From Desulfitobacterium sp038181555 (GTDB taxonomy: Bacteria; Bacillota; Desulfitobacteriia; Desulfitobacteriales; Desulfitobacteriaceae): a DNA stretch of 31,935 bases. Each line of letters opens with the position of its first letter. Within the stretch, counting starts at the first letter, position 1. Under the pieces are notes generated by a model. It saw only the letters and a program-made list of their open reading frames with translations, was not told the origin of the DNA and searched no databases. A program made the translations under genes and the position numbers. This document shows positions 9,501-19,100 of this stretch, one piece after another. Where the stretch lies: contig NZ_JBBWUA010000028.1 in the NCBI RefSeq assembly GCF_038181555.1, forward strand, positions 1 to 31,935. The letters are read 5' to 3'.

Positions 9501-11803
9501 CCGCTCAAATCAGGAGCCTTATTCATTGCCATACCAGGACCTTTGATGATAATGGGAGAACCACCTTTAACAGATACACTCGCGCCGCTTTTTGCATAAA
9601 TTGCGTTGCCAGTAGTGCCCGTATTCGTATTTTCCACCGTGCCCCCAGTGATTTCGAGGGTGCCTTTTTCCAAATAAATCGTGCCCTCTGTGGCACTACT
9701 TCTTGTACTGGTGACAACCGCTGTTCCGCCGATAGTCAATTTATTAGAGCCATTGAAATATATCGCAGGATATAGTGCTGTTTCGCACTCCACTCGGGCG
9801 TCGGTAACAGTCAGACTGCCCGTGCTACTATGAAAAATGGTATGGGCAGTGCTTATTAGTTCGCCGCCAGTCACGTTCACATTGCCGCTGCTATAGCTAG
9901 AGCTGTAAATCGCACTGAGGTAGCCATCTACTTTCCCACCAGTCACGTTCACATTGCCGCTGCCTGGGTTGTAAATCGCATAGCTAGATACGCCTGTACT
10001 GGTTACTGTGCCATCGTTTACGCTTACGCTGCCGGAGGAATTGTAAATCCCCCGGGAACCCCTTACTTCCCCACCGTCAATACTCACAGTGCCGCTGCCT
10101 ACGTTATAAATCGCATAGGTATTGTTTGAACTCACTGTACCGCCCGAAACGCTCACAGTGCCGCTGCCTGCATTGTTAATCGCCAAGGAACCTGAATTAA
10201 TCGTGCCGCCTCCGCCGCTTGCTGTATCCACTATAGTCAGCGTACCGCTGCCGCTATAATCTATGGCTTTTTTGCTACCGCCGTCCAAGGTTTTACCGTT
10301 TAAGTCGAGGGTAAAGCTTCTGTTATCGCCGCCTAAAATGGTGACGCTAGCATCAAGGGTGATGTTATCCCACAGCTGAATAGTGCCACCAGCTACGACT
10401 TCATCAAACGCCTTTTGTAACTTCTCAGTTTCCGAGATACCAGCCGAATCTATAGTAATATTTCCTGCTGCCACATTTCCGAATAGGTCAACGACGTTGG
10501 ATGCTGGGATGACAAAATCCGCAGCGATGATTGCCGCACTGGTGCTGCCGTTATTCAGAGTCGCGGTTACGCCATTGCCTGCAGGGGTGATGGTTAAATC
10601 GCCCGCTATAATTCCGGTGATCCAGTTTTCTCCTTGCCCTGTGTTTATTTTGATTTGGTTTAAGATGTTCGTCCAGGAAGCAATTGATAGTGGGCCTCCC
10701 ACGGCTGTCAGGGTGACGCTTCCCCCTGCTGGAATGGTGTTCTGAGCTGATATGGTAATTGCGCTCGGGGCAATCCCGTCAATGACGATACTCTGATTGG
10801 CTCCCAGGGAACCCGTTGCCCCGGGGACCGGCAGGGTTAGAATCGCATCTGTTGCTCCCGCTTTTATGGTTCCTTCGTTTAACTTTAGTGAGTCTATGGC
10901 CTTATAGTCAAGATCTGCCGCGGTGTCCCCGGCCTGGACTGTGTAATTGAAAGTTAAGGTATTTCCTGGGCTTCCGAAAGCATAGATTGCAGACCGGTCC
11001 GTTGTTCCTGTCTCTAGCTCCAGATAAGGTGTGCCGGTTACGGCAACCGGGCTACTGAAGGTTACGGTTATGGCTATCGTGTCACCTTGCTTATAAGGAC
11101 CATCTACAGAGGTTACACCTGTTACGGTTGGTGCCTCATCTGTCTCAGGAAAAATCGCCGTGATTACACCGGAGTTGGCTGCGTTGGTCGTAGTCGCTCC
11201 CGCTACAGTGAAGAAGTTTGCGGGAACGTCTGTTAGGGTATATCCGGCTTTCGGCGTCACTGTAATGGTCGCTGTATATACCTTTGAGCCTAAGAAGGTG
11301 CTGTCATTTGGGCTCCACGTCACCGTGCCGGTGTACTCACTCGTATCACTAATGCTACTGACCGGAGTCCCACCAGTAACAGGGATCTCTATGCCACTGA
11401 TTGCCCCTATGCTTATGGGGGCGGGTGCCGTCTCAGGAAACACCGCCGTGATTACACCGGAGTTGGCTTCGTTGATCGCCATCGCTCCCGCTACAGTGAA
11501 AAAGTTTGCGGGAACGCCTGTTAGTGTATATCCGGCTTTGGGCGTCAATGTAATGGTCGCTGTATAGACCTTTGAGCCTAAGAAGGTGCTGTCATTTGGG
11601 GTCCACGTCACCGTGCCGGTGTACTGCTCCGTCTCACTAATGGTAATGACCGGAATTCCACCAGTAACAGGGATCTCTATGCCACTGGTTGCCCCTATGC
11701 TTATGGGGGCGGCTACAGGGTCATCTGCAGCAAAGATTGCTGTGGGCATCATGGTCAGTACCATGCATAGCACAAGAAACAGACTCAGAACTTTTTTTCT
11801 CAT
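6542..11803 (-). CDS. Large secreted CWB2 cell-wall-anchored surface protein
   Basis: A 1753-aa exported protein. A signal peptide spans residues 1 to about 25 (ending TAIFA). Two 96-aa tandem repeats follow (32-223), then a beta-sandwich-like region. Short G-x-V-x-V-x-GG repeats suggest a beta-helix (about 515-758). Next come a fibronectin type III domain (about 811-900), a Listeria-Bacteroides repeat (Flg_new type, about 1119-1190), a Gly/Ser linker, a stalk (about 1205-1440) and three CW_binding_2 repeats (about 1444-1753). In clostridia CWB2 modules hold proteins non-covalently to anionic wall polymers. No enzymatic domain is recognised, so adhesion, matrix or carbohydrate binding is the likely role. 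I chose the ATG at 11803, not the one at 11839, because GGAGG lies eight bases upstream and the signal peptide then begins MRKK. The last 540 or so residues closely match the partial protein at the right edge. Confidence 0.93.
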   Translation of the reverse strand: MRKKVLSLFLVLCMVLTMMPTAIFAADDPVAAPISIGATSGIEIPVTGGIPVITISETEQYTGTVTWTPNDSTFLGSKVYTATITLTPKAGYTLTGVPANFFTVAGAMAINEANSGVITAVFPETAPAPISIGAISGIEIPVTGGTPVSSISDTSEYTGTVTWSPNDSTFLGSKVYTATITVTPKAGYTLTDVPANFFTVAGATTTNAANSGVITAIFPETDEAPTVTGVTSVDGPYKQGDTIAITVTFSSPVAVTGTPYLELETGTTDRSAIYAFGSPGNTLTFNYTVQAGDTAADLDYKAIDSLKLNEGTIKAGATDAILTLPVPGATGSLGANQSIVIDGIAPSAITISAQNTIPAGGSVTLTAVGGPLSIASWTNILNQIKINTGQGENWITGIIAGDLTITPAGNGVTATLNNGSTSAAIIAADFVIPASNVVDLFGNVAAGNITIDSAGISETEKLQKAFDEVVAGGTIQLWDNITLDASVTILGGDNRSFTLDLNGKTLDGGSKKAIDYSGSGTLTIVDTASGGGGTINSGSLAINNAGSGTVSVSGGTVSSNNTYAIYNVGSGTVSIDGGEVRGSRGIYNSSGSVSVNDGTVTSTGVSSYAIYNPGSGNVNVTGGKVDGYLSAIYSSSYSSGNVNVTGGELISTAHTIFHSSTGSLTVTDARVECETALYPAIYFNGSNKLTIGGTAVVTSTRSSATEGTIYLEKGTLEITGGTVENTNTGTTGNAIYAKSGASVSVKGGSPIIIKGPGMAMNKAPDLSGYTNVKITASITKIDGSETSVLGKTNIDTDAKVQICKYLKFEQGPPSAPTNVTAVAGNGQATISFTPPASNGGAAITSYTATSSPGGFTGTGNGSPITVTGLTNGTSYTFTVTATNSVGTSVASVASNSVTPSAATLYDIWVGGVQVTSANKDSVTGPSITGTVTYNSDNQTLTLNGATITGVHTDNNYKYGIYANGNLNLVLTGSNSVNANQSATRSYGVYASNALTISGSGSMTAIAERGSLENIGIFANALNISGGAVTASGGPTVGDGQIYGIQVETQFTISGGTVIAKYSGSAVFEGAISISPTYSEYTPKVTAGDSEGEAAVETSPTTSTYEKKYLKIEPGSPTTYTITLNVNGGNTFTPSTLTTDGNGKLSSLPVPTRSGNYSFRGWFTAASGGVAVTTSTVFSEATTIYAQWSYTGSSGGSGGSSPAPSAPETTPVTGQVIDSITGAVVQGITAQTRSAADGTAVVQVKALEAIIFKQQNGTQSSLIDVSKLGFIPQTNKDAKITTTANGTIEMSNLASNTQSKFAIQLDLGSNRRITIGSMEVKVGSNGKATSVTSTLIDPYGTIIDAATGQVITDAHVTLYYADTERNKQNGNAVNTLVDLPILADFKPNNNKNPQNSDNAGFYAFMVYPNADYYLVATKEGYESYRSMTISVEEEIVKWDFKMTKPLMGVKRLSGDNRVDTALAIAKASHTTKLQNVILTTANNYPDALAGSVLAYKLNAPILLMDISASEQKKVMDYLKANLNPTGTVTILGGTGAVGLDVESKIKAAGFTKITRISGKDRSETALKIVEQIKVPTGRPIILVHEESYADALSISSSAAAGETPILLVGKDKINDAVRQKIAEINPIKVYIVGGEGVLSSQITSQVASITGLSPNKIIRLGGADRYATSLAVAQYFNLPGQSISFATGKNFPDALAGGVFSANHNAPIVLVDEALSADTLSYLKTRTMVGGVLLGGEGVLGKKIEQELSPLIRK
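11135..11710 (-). repeat. Two tandem 288-bp repeats within the CWB2 gene
   Basis: Units of 288 bp (96 aa) begin at 11710 and 11422 on the minus strand, each starting APISIG and carrying FLGSKVYTATIT and VPANFFTVAGA. By eye the two protein units are about 80 percent identical, so this looks like a recent in-frame duplication of one surface domain. Confidence 0.9.
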
Positions 11804-12052
11804 CTCTTTTTCCTCCAACCTATATTTTAGATTTTTCATATCATGCCCGTATTCACTGGATTCTCCGCTTTATGAGAAAATTGATCCTTTATTCTCTGTC
11901 ACGGGTTTTCTGGCAAGAGTTACTCCACACTGGTGAAAATCTCTCCGTCGATGGACTCAAACGTAATGGACGCAGAAGACAGAAAACCGAAAATGCAGTT
12001 CTGCACTTTTGGCCTGACTACCTCAAAATTGTACTTTTCTCATTTTCCTATT

Positions 12053-12074
12053 ATTATAGTATTGCTTTTCGCAA
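12053..12074 (-). promoter_or_regulatory. Possible -10 box and inverted repeat upstream of the CWB2 gene
   Basis: On the minus strand TATAAT lies at 12058-12053, with an inverted repeat TTGC/GCAA (5-nt spacer, 12062-12074) directly upstream where the promoter spacer would be. No consensus -35 is seen, so activator dependence or a chance match are both possible. Transcription from here would give an untranslated leader of about 240 nt. Confidence 0.35.
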
Positions 12075-12110
12075 AAACTTTTTTATTGCCTGAGATGTGT
12101 GCTCTTTCGC

Positions 12111-12209
12111 CCTGAAATGCAGAATCGTTATTCATGTGAAGATTTTTATGTAAGATTCAAGCAGAGTTTAAAAATTATGGGAGCCAAGATGAATGCAATT
12201 TGTGACGAT
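12111..12209 (+). pseudogene. Remnant of a LytTR regulator leader and first codons
   Basis: These 99 bases align with the leader and first codons of the intact LytTR regulator at 25502-25610. Both begin CCTGAAATG, share a central TTATGGGAG and end in TGTGACGAT. In the intact gene the last part encodes IAVCDD; here the matching frame reads NAICDD and then hits TAG. The gene body is gone. Like the intact copy, the remnant lies divergently upstream of a CWB2 gene. Confidence 0.75.
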
Positions 12210-12220
12210 TAGACACAAAA

Positions 12221-12274
12221 AAGCACCTACATTGACAGGGGCTGATCAGATCAGATCAGTGCAAATAGATGCTT
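12221..12274 (-). terminator. Terminator-like hairpin with GATCA triplication in the loop
   Basis: AAGCACCTA and TAGATGCTT pair over nine positions with one G-U wobble, and six Ts follow on the minus strand. The 36-nt loop contains GATCA three times in a row. It probably ended the lost CWB2 gene whose fragment lies at 12351-12388. Confidence 0.6.
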
Positions 12275-12350
12275 CTAAATTTTCTTGTTTTTTGGGTTGA
12301 TAGGCTATTTACTACATTACGCATTAACCCGCATATAAACACCAAGGAGA

Positions 12351-12388
12351 TAGCAGCATAAACACTGCCTGCTAATGCATCCGGGAAG
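12351..12388 (-). pseudogene. 38-bp fragment of a CWB2 gene
   Basis: On the minus strand this encodes PDALAGSVYAA, the hallmark CWB2 motif. It differs at only three of 38 positions from the matching segment of the right-hand CWB2 gene (near 29926-29963). Similarity stops abruptly on both sides, so it is a small relic. Confidence 0.7.
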
Positions 12389-12424
12389 ATGAAAGGTCAT
12401 TAGTATTACTGAAATCCAAAAGCC

Positions 12425-12450
12425 CGAGGGATAGATTGCTCTATCCCTCG
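12425..12450 (-). terminator. Terminator of the vWA/zinc-ribbon operon
   Basis: A perfect 10-bp stem (CGAGGGATAG/CTATCCCTCG) with a 6-nt loop lies 11 nt past the last ORF of the long minus-strand operon and is followed by GGCTTTTGG on that strand. Confidence 0.8.
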
Positions 12451-12460
12451 AAAAGTGCTG

Positions 12461-12661
12461 CTATTGGACGATGCAGCCAACACGGACCACATCTTCATGC
12501 TCCAGAGGAATTCCTCCAGGGTCAGACAATTCATAGTTTCTATGCTCTACAATCCACTTTAATGTATCCTTGAGCGTAAATAACTTGCCGCTCGTACCTT
12601 CTGTTCTGCTATAATACCGCCTCCTAATGCTTTCCCCCCACCCCTGTCTACTTCTGTGCAA
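12461..12661 (-). CDS. Small hypothetical protein at the operon end
   Basis: A 66-aa frame at the end of the operon that overlaps the last codons of the zinc-ribbon gene by 14 nt and stops just before the operon terminator. The overlap and position favour a translated gene. The first possible start is a TTG without a clear binding site. An AGGAGG inside the frame (near 12612-12617) has no normal start codon at proper spacing. The C-terminal two thirds (FTLKDTLKWIVEHRNYELSD and onward) look protein-like; the first 20 residues are Arg-rich and may not be translated. No family recognised, no signal peptide or membrane helix. Confidence 0.4.
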   Translation of the reverse strand: MHRSRQGWGESIRRRYYSRTEGTSGKLFTLKDTLKWIVEHRNYELSDPGGIPLEHEDVVRVGCIVQ

Positions 12662-13097
12662 CTAAGGCAGTCCCGCAGTTTTGACAGAACTTATTAGTCA
12701 CAGGATTTACCGTTCCGCAATTTTGACAAATAATCTGTGCCTCAGACTGGGGTCCAGACTGGGGCTGTTCCTCAGGTGTAATATCCATAGCGTCCACTGG
12801 AACGGGATTCTCTACGCCCTTATCTTCCTTGAGCTCAAGAATATTTTGTTTGAATTCAACAATGATCCGCTGAGAAGCAAGAATCTTTTGGCAGAGCTCG
12901 GCAGCAGAGCTGTTGGGGTTTTCTTTATCCTGTTGGAAAATCAGTTCCCCAATTTCCTGATAGTATACTTGTATCTTCTTTTCTTCGGCGGAGATGCTAG
13001 CGTTCAGCTTAGTGATTTCGGCCAGCTCCTTGGCCTTATCAGCCGCTGAGCCTGCTACATCACCAATTTTTTTGCCGATTTTATCGAAAAATGCCAT
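12648..13097 (-). CDS. Coiled-coil protein with C-terminal zinc ribbon
   Basis: The 149-aa protein starts with an amphipathic, Ala/Lys-rich helix (MAFFDKIGKKIGDVAGSAAD), continues with a helical, probably coiled-coil segment (about 25-95), a Pro/Gln-rich linker and one zinc ribbon at the C-terminus (C-x2-C, 11 residues, C-x2-C, with CQNCGTVNP and FCQNCGTAL). No catalytic residues are seen. Its architecture, including a YQEIG-like motif in the helix, matches the first zinc-ribbon protein of the operon at 22215-22682, so the two are probably paralogues. GAGGAGG lies upstream of the ATG and only 18 nt separate it from the giant vWA gene. It is probably cytoplasmic or membrane-peripheral; a scaffold role is inference. 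Confidence 0.85.
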   Translation of the reverse strand: MAFFDKIGKKIGDVAGSAADKAKELAEITKLNASISAEEKKIQVYYQEIGELIFQQDKENPNSSAAELCQKILASQRIIVEFKQNILELKEDKGVENPVPVDAMDITPEEQPQSGPQSEAQIICQNCGTVNPVTNKFCQNCGTALVAQK

Positions 13098-13115
13098 GGT
13101 TTGATTACCTCCTCA

Positions 13116-16100
13116 TCATGGGCCTTTACCCGGTTCTTTGGGTTTTGCTGTAGCAAAGTACAATTTAACAGCATCGTTAAATCCATCGGTAAAACCGATA
13201 AGATTCTGACCTATCCCAACTTTCCCCTTGACCTTATCGCCAAACTCTAACTCCCCGCTTATTTTAAGAGGCAAGCCTTTGGCACTGAGATCCCCTGATA
13301 CCTTACCTTCACCGGCATTTCTCCCGCCGCCATATCCCTTCATCACCATGTCCAAATTCTCACCGATACCCATAGCCATGGCTTTGGCCTCGGTCAAGAT
13401 CTCCTGGTAATCATCTAGGATGAGTGAGAAGCTACAGACTGACCACAGGGCTACATCAACCCCGATGAGAGCCCCAACCATATACTGTCCGGTATCGTCT
13501 TCACCGGGCATTAAGGCCATGGCATAGCTGGCCATACCGGCATGCTCACCCGTATCGATGACTGAGATAGTTTCATAGGTCACGGGATCAATCTCCAGCC
13601 AAGCCCAACGTTTTTGCCCCATGTACTCACCTGGTTGGTCGGGAGCAATGATTACCTTGTCACTGTTGGCAATGTTGGCCAGGAGACGTTCGGGGTATTT
13701 TTCAGACTTTCTCATCTCCGCCAAAACCAAATCCCGGCCATCTTCATTGGGAATCAACATAAGGGAGGTATCAGCAGGCGTTCCGGACCAAATATCCTGA
13801 TAGCCAGCCTTGTTCTCTCCAGTCAAAACCGCACTTTCCAGAGAAGATGCATAGAGTCCGGCTACGATGTTATAACCCGCCTGGACAGCTTGGCTGCCGT
13901 TGTGAACCTGATTGTTGGTCTGAAGAAGATCAAGCGTGGAATAAATTTTAGCGTCTTTACCCATTCGGGAGGTCAGAACGATACATCGTTCTTTGGCTGT
14001 ACGCCCAAGCAGCAAGCCATTTTCTGTCTGCTGTTCGGCATCAAAGGTGGTTTGATTCGCTATGAAGCGTTCGATAATGTTGCGGCTGTACCATTTTAAA
14101 GTTGAGAAGGAATCAGGGTTGTCAGCAGATTCATGGATTTTGGCAGAAGCCGTTTCCAGCATCTCTGTAGAATCACCCGCTAAGTCGGGGAGGTTAACCG
14201 CCAAGGTATGATAGATGGTGTCCAGACCCTCACCTTTCGTAATGGGGCTTTCATGAATTAAACTCTTCTCCGGTAAAATTATTTCGATAGTAACACCAAC
14301 GGGAGGATTTGCTCCCGTGTCGATGATGCCTGTGCCGGCCTCCACCCCTTCCGGGGTAATTAGGGCAGCGGTAAAGCGTTTTCCTTGAGCTGATCCTGCT
14401 TGCAGATAACCGATGTCTACCGCATCCAGGCTTAGTGTGGGTAAAGAGATTTCCTTTTCCAGCAGAGTAATACTCTCATACTCGCTTGTCGCTTCGCCTC
14501 CACCGCCCAGGGCACTGACGATATCTCCTGCAGCCTCCTGAAATAACATGCCGGAAGACTCCGCCTTGGCCGAGATTCGGATGGTTCCTTGGACAGGTGC
14601 AAAATCAACAGGGATCTGTAAGTGAGGAATATAAACCAGCCCTTGTAATTCGGAAATGTCCTTCATAAAGGGAATTACCAGCAACTTACTTTCGCCTTGG
14701 GGAGTTTGATAGGCAATCCCGGGGATGGTGCCAGTAGGGATGTTCATTTTCTCGGTGCTCGTCTCTTCATCAGCATGCTCTGCTTCTTTTAGATTCTCTT
14801 CAGGCATGGTCGACTCATCTTCTATGGGCTCCTCTTCTGTTAGCTCTTCGTTGTCAGCAGCCTGTTCTTCTTCAGCCGTTTCTTCTTCCGTATACTCTTG
14901 TTCGGTTGTTTCTCCAGTTACCTCTTCTGCCGCCACTTCCGAATCCGGAGGAGTCTCTGACCCGTTCTCCCGGATCTTATCTACTGCCACTTGCGTCTCA
15001 GGTAATTTTTCCACTTCCTTTGGCGATGAAAACAGGGCGGCAATCTTAGCAAATAATCTAGAGAAGAAGCCAGTGATCCCCTTCTTACCGGTTTCTTCAT
15101 ATGCCTTGGCCTGCTTTTCTGTTTGGGCTTCCGGCAGCTTCAGAAGGGCTGCTTTACCTTCATCCGTCAGAGCAATGGTGCGATATTGGGGCGTGCAGCC
15201 TGCTTTGGACAGGAGGCCCATGGCCATGTTCGCTAAATCCCACTCTGTGCCCCAGCCTTGGGTCAGGACAGCTTCAGGAGCATAGCGATAGAAGCCTGGG
15301 GTATCCTGGCTGGGCAGCCAGCGTAAAACATCCAAAGTTTTGCTGAAATCCTCCAGGGATGTGATGTTATGCAGCTTTTGGGCACCACCGACTGTGATGG
15401 CAGGTTTGGGAATACTGTTTTTCCCTTCTTCCTGGCTGAAGGTTACTCTTTGAATCTTGTCAGGTTTACCTTCGGAGGCCTTGCGGGATTGATAATTAAG
15501 AATCGCTTTCTCTACTGCTTCATCCAGGCGAGCTTCGAATTCGTTGTCAAGTACTTGATATTGTTCCTTATAAATCAGCAGCCCTGCATCGACATAGGGT
15601 TCTTGAGTGACGGGCACATTTAATTCCTTCAGGTAAGAAGATTGCAAAGACCAGTCACTCACCTGACCTGACTCCGGCAATTGGAAGAACATGAAGCCGC
15701 GGCGTTCTCCGCCGTCGAAGACAGCCCATTCACCATCAATACCATACAAGTAATCTTCCGAGGCGCTGGACTCACGAATCCCTTCGCTTTCAACTCCGTT
15801 CGAGAGGTCTCCCAAGTTACTACCGGTTGCCTTATAGCCTTGTTTCTGCATGTTGGTGGTTTCGACAAAATCCTTGTGGATAAGCTTCAGAAAATCCGAG
15901 GGGATTGCCGTACCGAAACCATCCTTGGTATCGGTAAAGGTCACATCAGCAATTACCCACCGGTCACCAAAGCTCTCGATCCCTTTTAAGGTCGTCAGGT
16001 AATTGACTTTCATTTGCAATCCGTCCCCAGAGAAAGCAGGTTTATTAACGGCCTTACCATAGGGGTTGCCTTTAACCACCGGAATTTCCAGGTTGCCGCC

Positions 16101-19100
16101 GCGCAAATCTCCCCAGATATCTGCCTTAGAACTACTTAATGCTCTGGCAAACGGATAGGCAAACCGAACTCTATTGGTGGAGGCTGGCGCCAGCATCACC
16201 GGAGCGGAAAAGCCCATGGGCATCACGGTGGTAACGTCACTCATTTGGGTTAGTAGCGGGCCGTTGGCCGTGTCGATCTTTAACCATAATCTGTCCTTGG
16301 GATTAATGTCCAAGAGCGCCTGAACCTTGGTTGAGAAAGCGCCTTCGACTACCCGGAAAACCGGTTGATCCTTAGCGGGCTCAGCGGGGTAAATATCGAT
16401 TTTATCGACTACATCCGCAGCAGTAACGGCCATAGCAAAGGCATCCGTAATTTTGGCCGGTTCTTCCTTCGGCAGACTGGTCAGCTGCTGTAGGGTTTTA
16501 TTCGGCTTACCAATCAAGGGTAGATGGATATGATCCTGATCGACATCATAAAAATGCAAGGAAGTCTGAGTTACCGGGTCATTAGGGACAAGAAAGACCA
16601 GAGTTCCGACTAGCTCTTCTTTGGCAGGAATGGTAATAGCCGGGTTTCCCGGGTTGGCCAGGGGAGTCTCCGTAAGCCAGGTTACCTCTGAGACAGGATA
16701 ACTTCCCTCATTGTTAATATTGATATAGAAGTGGGAGTAGATACTGGGAATAAGATAGGGAATTTTATCCGCTGTGGTATTTTTCAGGGTAAGCTCCAGA
16801 GCTAAAAATTGTTTGTCACTTGGTGGCTCTAGACCTTTAAACTTACTGAAATAATAGGCTTCTTGGACAGTCAGATCCATGGCTTTATTGCCGGCGGAGG
16901 CATTAAAAGGAATTCTTTTGGTGAGAATGGTGTCTATTCCGGGAACACCTGTGCCGGTGACCAGGTTGGCCGCTTGATTATCGTAACGCTTGAGGGGCGT
17001 TCCTGTAGCAAGCTGTACCACATCGGGAGCGATGATCTGATCTGATTTTGGGGGAGGGGCAAAATTTACATAGGTATTGGCGGCATAGCTTAAGAGAGTG
17101 CCGGAGGCCGCTTTGTCGTTAATCTGTATCGATAGCGGGATATTTTGGGTACCCTCCATGTTTTCAATGGAGGCCAGCATCTCACCCAGGGCGGATTCCA
17201 AGCCTGCCGCTTCGTCACTGATGATATAGCTGCCACCGGAAAGTGCGGCAGTCTTGGCAAAGACATCTTTATATTCCTCCACCCCAATACCTGCCCAAAG
17301 TACGGCAATATTGTCTTTCTTGATCAGGGCAAGGATCTTCTCGAATTCCGCTTGCTCTTCTTCCTCAACATCGAGACCAGCATCCGTCAAAAAGACGATG
17401 GCTTTCTTCGTTGAGGGAACGGTGCGAATATTTTCATAGGCAATGGTGATAGCCTGGGCAATCGGTGTCCCTCCAGCGGCGCTTAGCTCTCCCAAACCTT
17501 GCAGGAGCTTATTCTTATCCTGAGTTGTGACTTGGCCCTGCCGGATGATAGGGTCACCCATGGCCGCTGTCTGAAAGCTGATCTGCTGGGTCAAATAATG
17601 ACCGGGGAGTTTCTGAATAAAGTCGTGGAATAGGACCTTGGTTTTGTCCAGGCGGTAATCGCAGCCTTCTTCGGTAGGATCTGTATCCATGGAACCGGAA
17701 GCATCCAAGACCAGGGAGACGATCGGGGTCTCCGAAGGGCTGGCTTCCTTAGGACGTTTATAGGTCATAGCAAAAGAGTTGCCAAAAGTTCCGCTGATGG
17801 CTGTAAAGACTTCGATGAGAGCCTCTTCATCTTTAGCACTATAATATCGCCCACCGGAAGCGGCCGAGAATTCCTTCATGGCTGTCGCATCGGGCTTGGC
17901 ACCAAAACCGATAGTGAAGATGGGTACTTTCATGTTCTGTATCTCTTCCAGAACAGCTTGTTTATCGGAACTGCTACCCACGCCCTGACCATCCAAACTG
18001 GAATCAGCACCGTCAGCAAAGACAACTAAGGTCGGCCTTTCTTTGTCTTTGAGGAGACGCATACCCTCCAGAGTGGCATCAAAAAGCACGGTTGAGCCCT
18101 CGGCAACAATAGTGGAGAGGCTTTTGAGCACCGCTTCCTTGGTTTCACCAGGCAGGACCTTAACACTGGAATCAAAGTCAAGGACTTTAATATAGGTTTT
18201 ATCGGGCAAACTGTTTATGAATTTCTTGGCTGCTTCCACAGTGGCAGCCATTTCTTTCTGCATGGAACCTGAGGAATCTAAGACTAAAACAATGCTGGGC
18301 GGAGTAATCTGACGAGTAATATCAGTGATTTCTACCGGTTGGCCACCTTCAAGGATCTGGGTATTATCTTTGGTGGGAAAAATATCTCTTTTTTGCGGAT
18401 CGCGAACCAAGAGGGAGACAGTAGCCTGCTTGCCGGCATCTTTGGTTTCGATAACCTCGATGCCACCGGTAAGTTCTTCCGGTTCGGCAAATGTTTGATT
18501 GAGTTGAAAATAAGCACTTTGCAAAGACGTTGGGAAGGTCAGGACCGTTGTCTCTCCTGCGTTAACCGGTATCATGCGGGCTTTACTGTGTTGAAGCCCG
18601 GCTGAATCGGCCTCAAGAACCACGTTCCATAAGCCGGAGGGTAGCCAAAAAAGGGTATCCCCCTCAGGCGTGATATCTCCCCTGAGCGGTCCTTCCGCCA
18701 GGGATGGGATATCTGTATGGAGGATCTGCGAACCCTTTTGGGGTTCCACAACGACGCTGCCGAAGGGAACTCCGCACACCTTCAATGCTCCGAGCTCGCC
18801 CCCGAGCTTTACGGTGGGGAGTTCCTGTAATTCGCTCAGGAGAAAAGTAAACTCAGTGGGCTTGGACTCAGCCTCCCAGGAAAATGTCCAAGTGATGGAG
18901 CTTTCTCCCTGGGGTAAGCTATCAATGACATATTCTTTAGTCTTAAGGGCGGAGAAGTTATAGGAATCGTAAATGCTTCGAGTAACGAAACCGGAAGCAT
19001 TGGTCCCACTGATGGTGAGATCGAGGTTCCCGTCAGGGAGCTTTAAGGCTACGGATTGGAAATTCTTCCCCGTGCTTACGGTGCTAAAAGAAACCTTCTC

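Larger units (their letters stand above)
11804..12460. other. 657-bp gene-free stretch: long leader plus gene remnants
   Basis: No intact gene is supported here. From left to right it holds the roughly 250-nt upstream region of the CWB2 gene with a possible -10 box, a plus-strand remnant of a LytTR regulator leader (12111-12209), a minus-strand terminator (12221-12274), a 38-bp CWB2 fragment (12351-12388) and the terminator of the operon to the right (12425-12450). Open frames on the plus strand lack protein-like composition. Confidence 0.7.

Noticed and set aside
9523..10260. Regularly repeated short motifs that could suggest a CRISPR-like array
   Set aside because: They are codons for G-x-V-x-V-x-GG repeats of a beta-helix-like region within a continuous coding frame, with variable unit lengths and no spacer pattern.
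12242..12260. GATCA triplication as a microsatellite or methylation switch
   Set aside because: Only three units, lying in the loop of a terminator-like hairpin outside any gene, so no phase-variation role can be supported.
14725..15285. Plus-strand 186-codon Ser/Val-rich open frame
   Set aside because: It is the antisense of the acidic Glu-rich spacer of the vWA gene; its Ser richness follows from Glu codons read in reverse, and no binding site precedes it.
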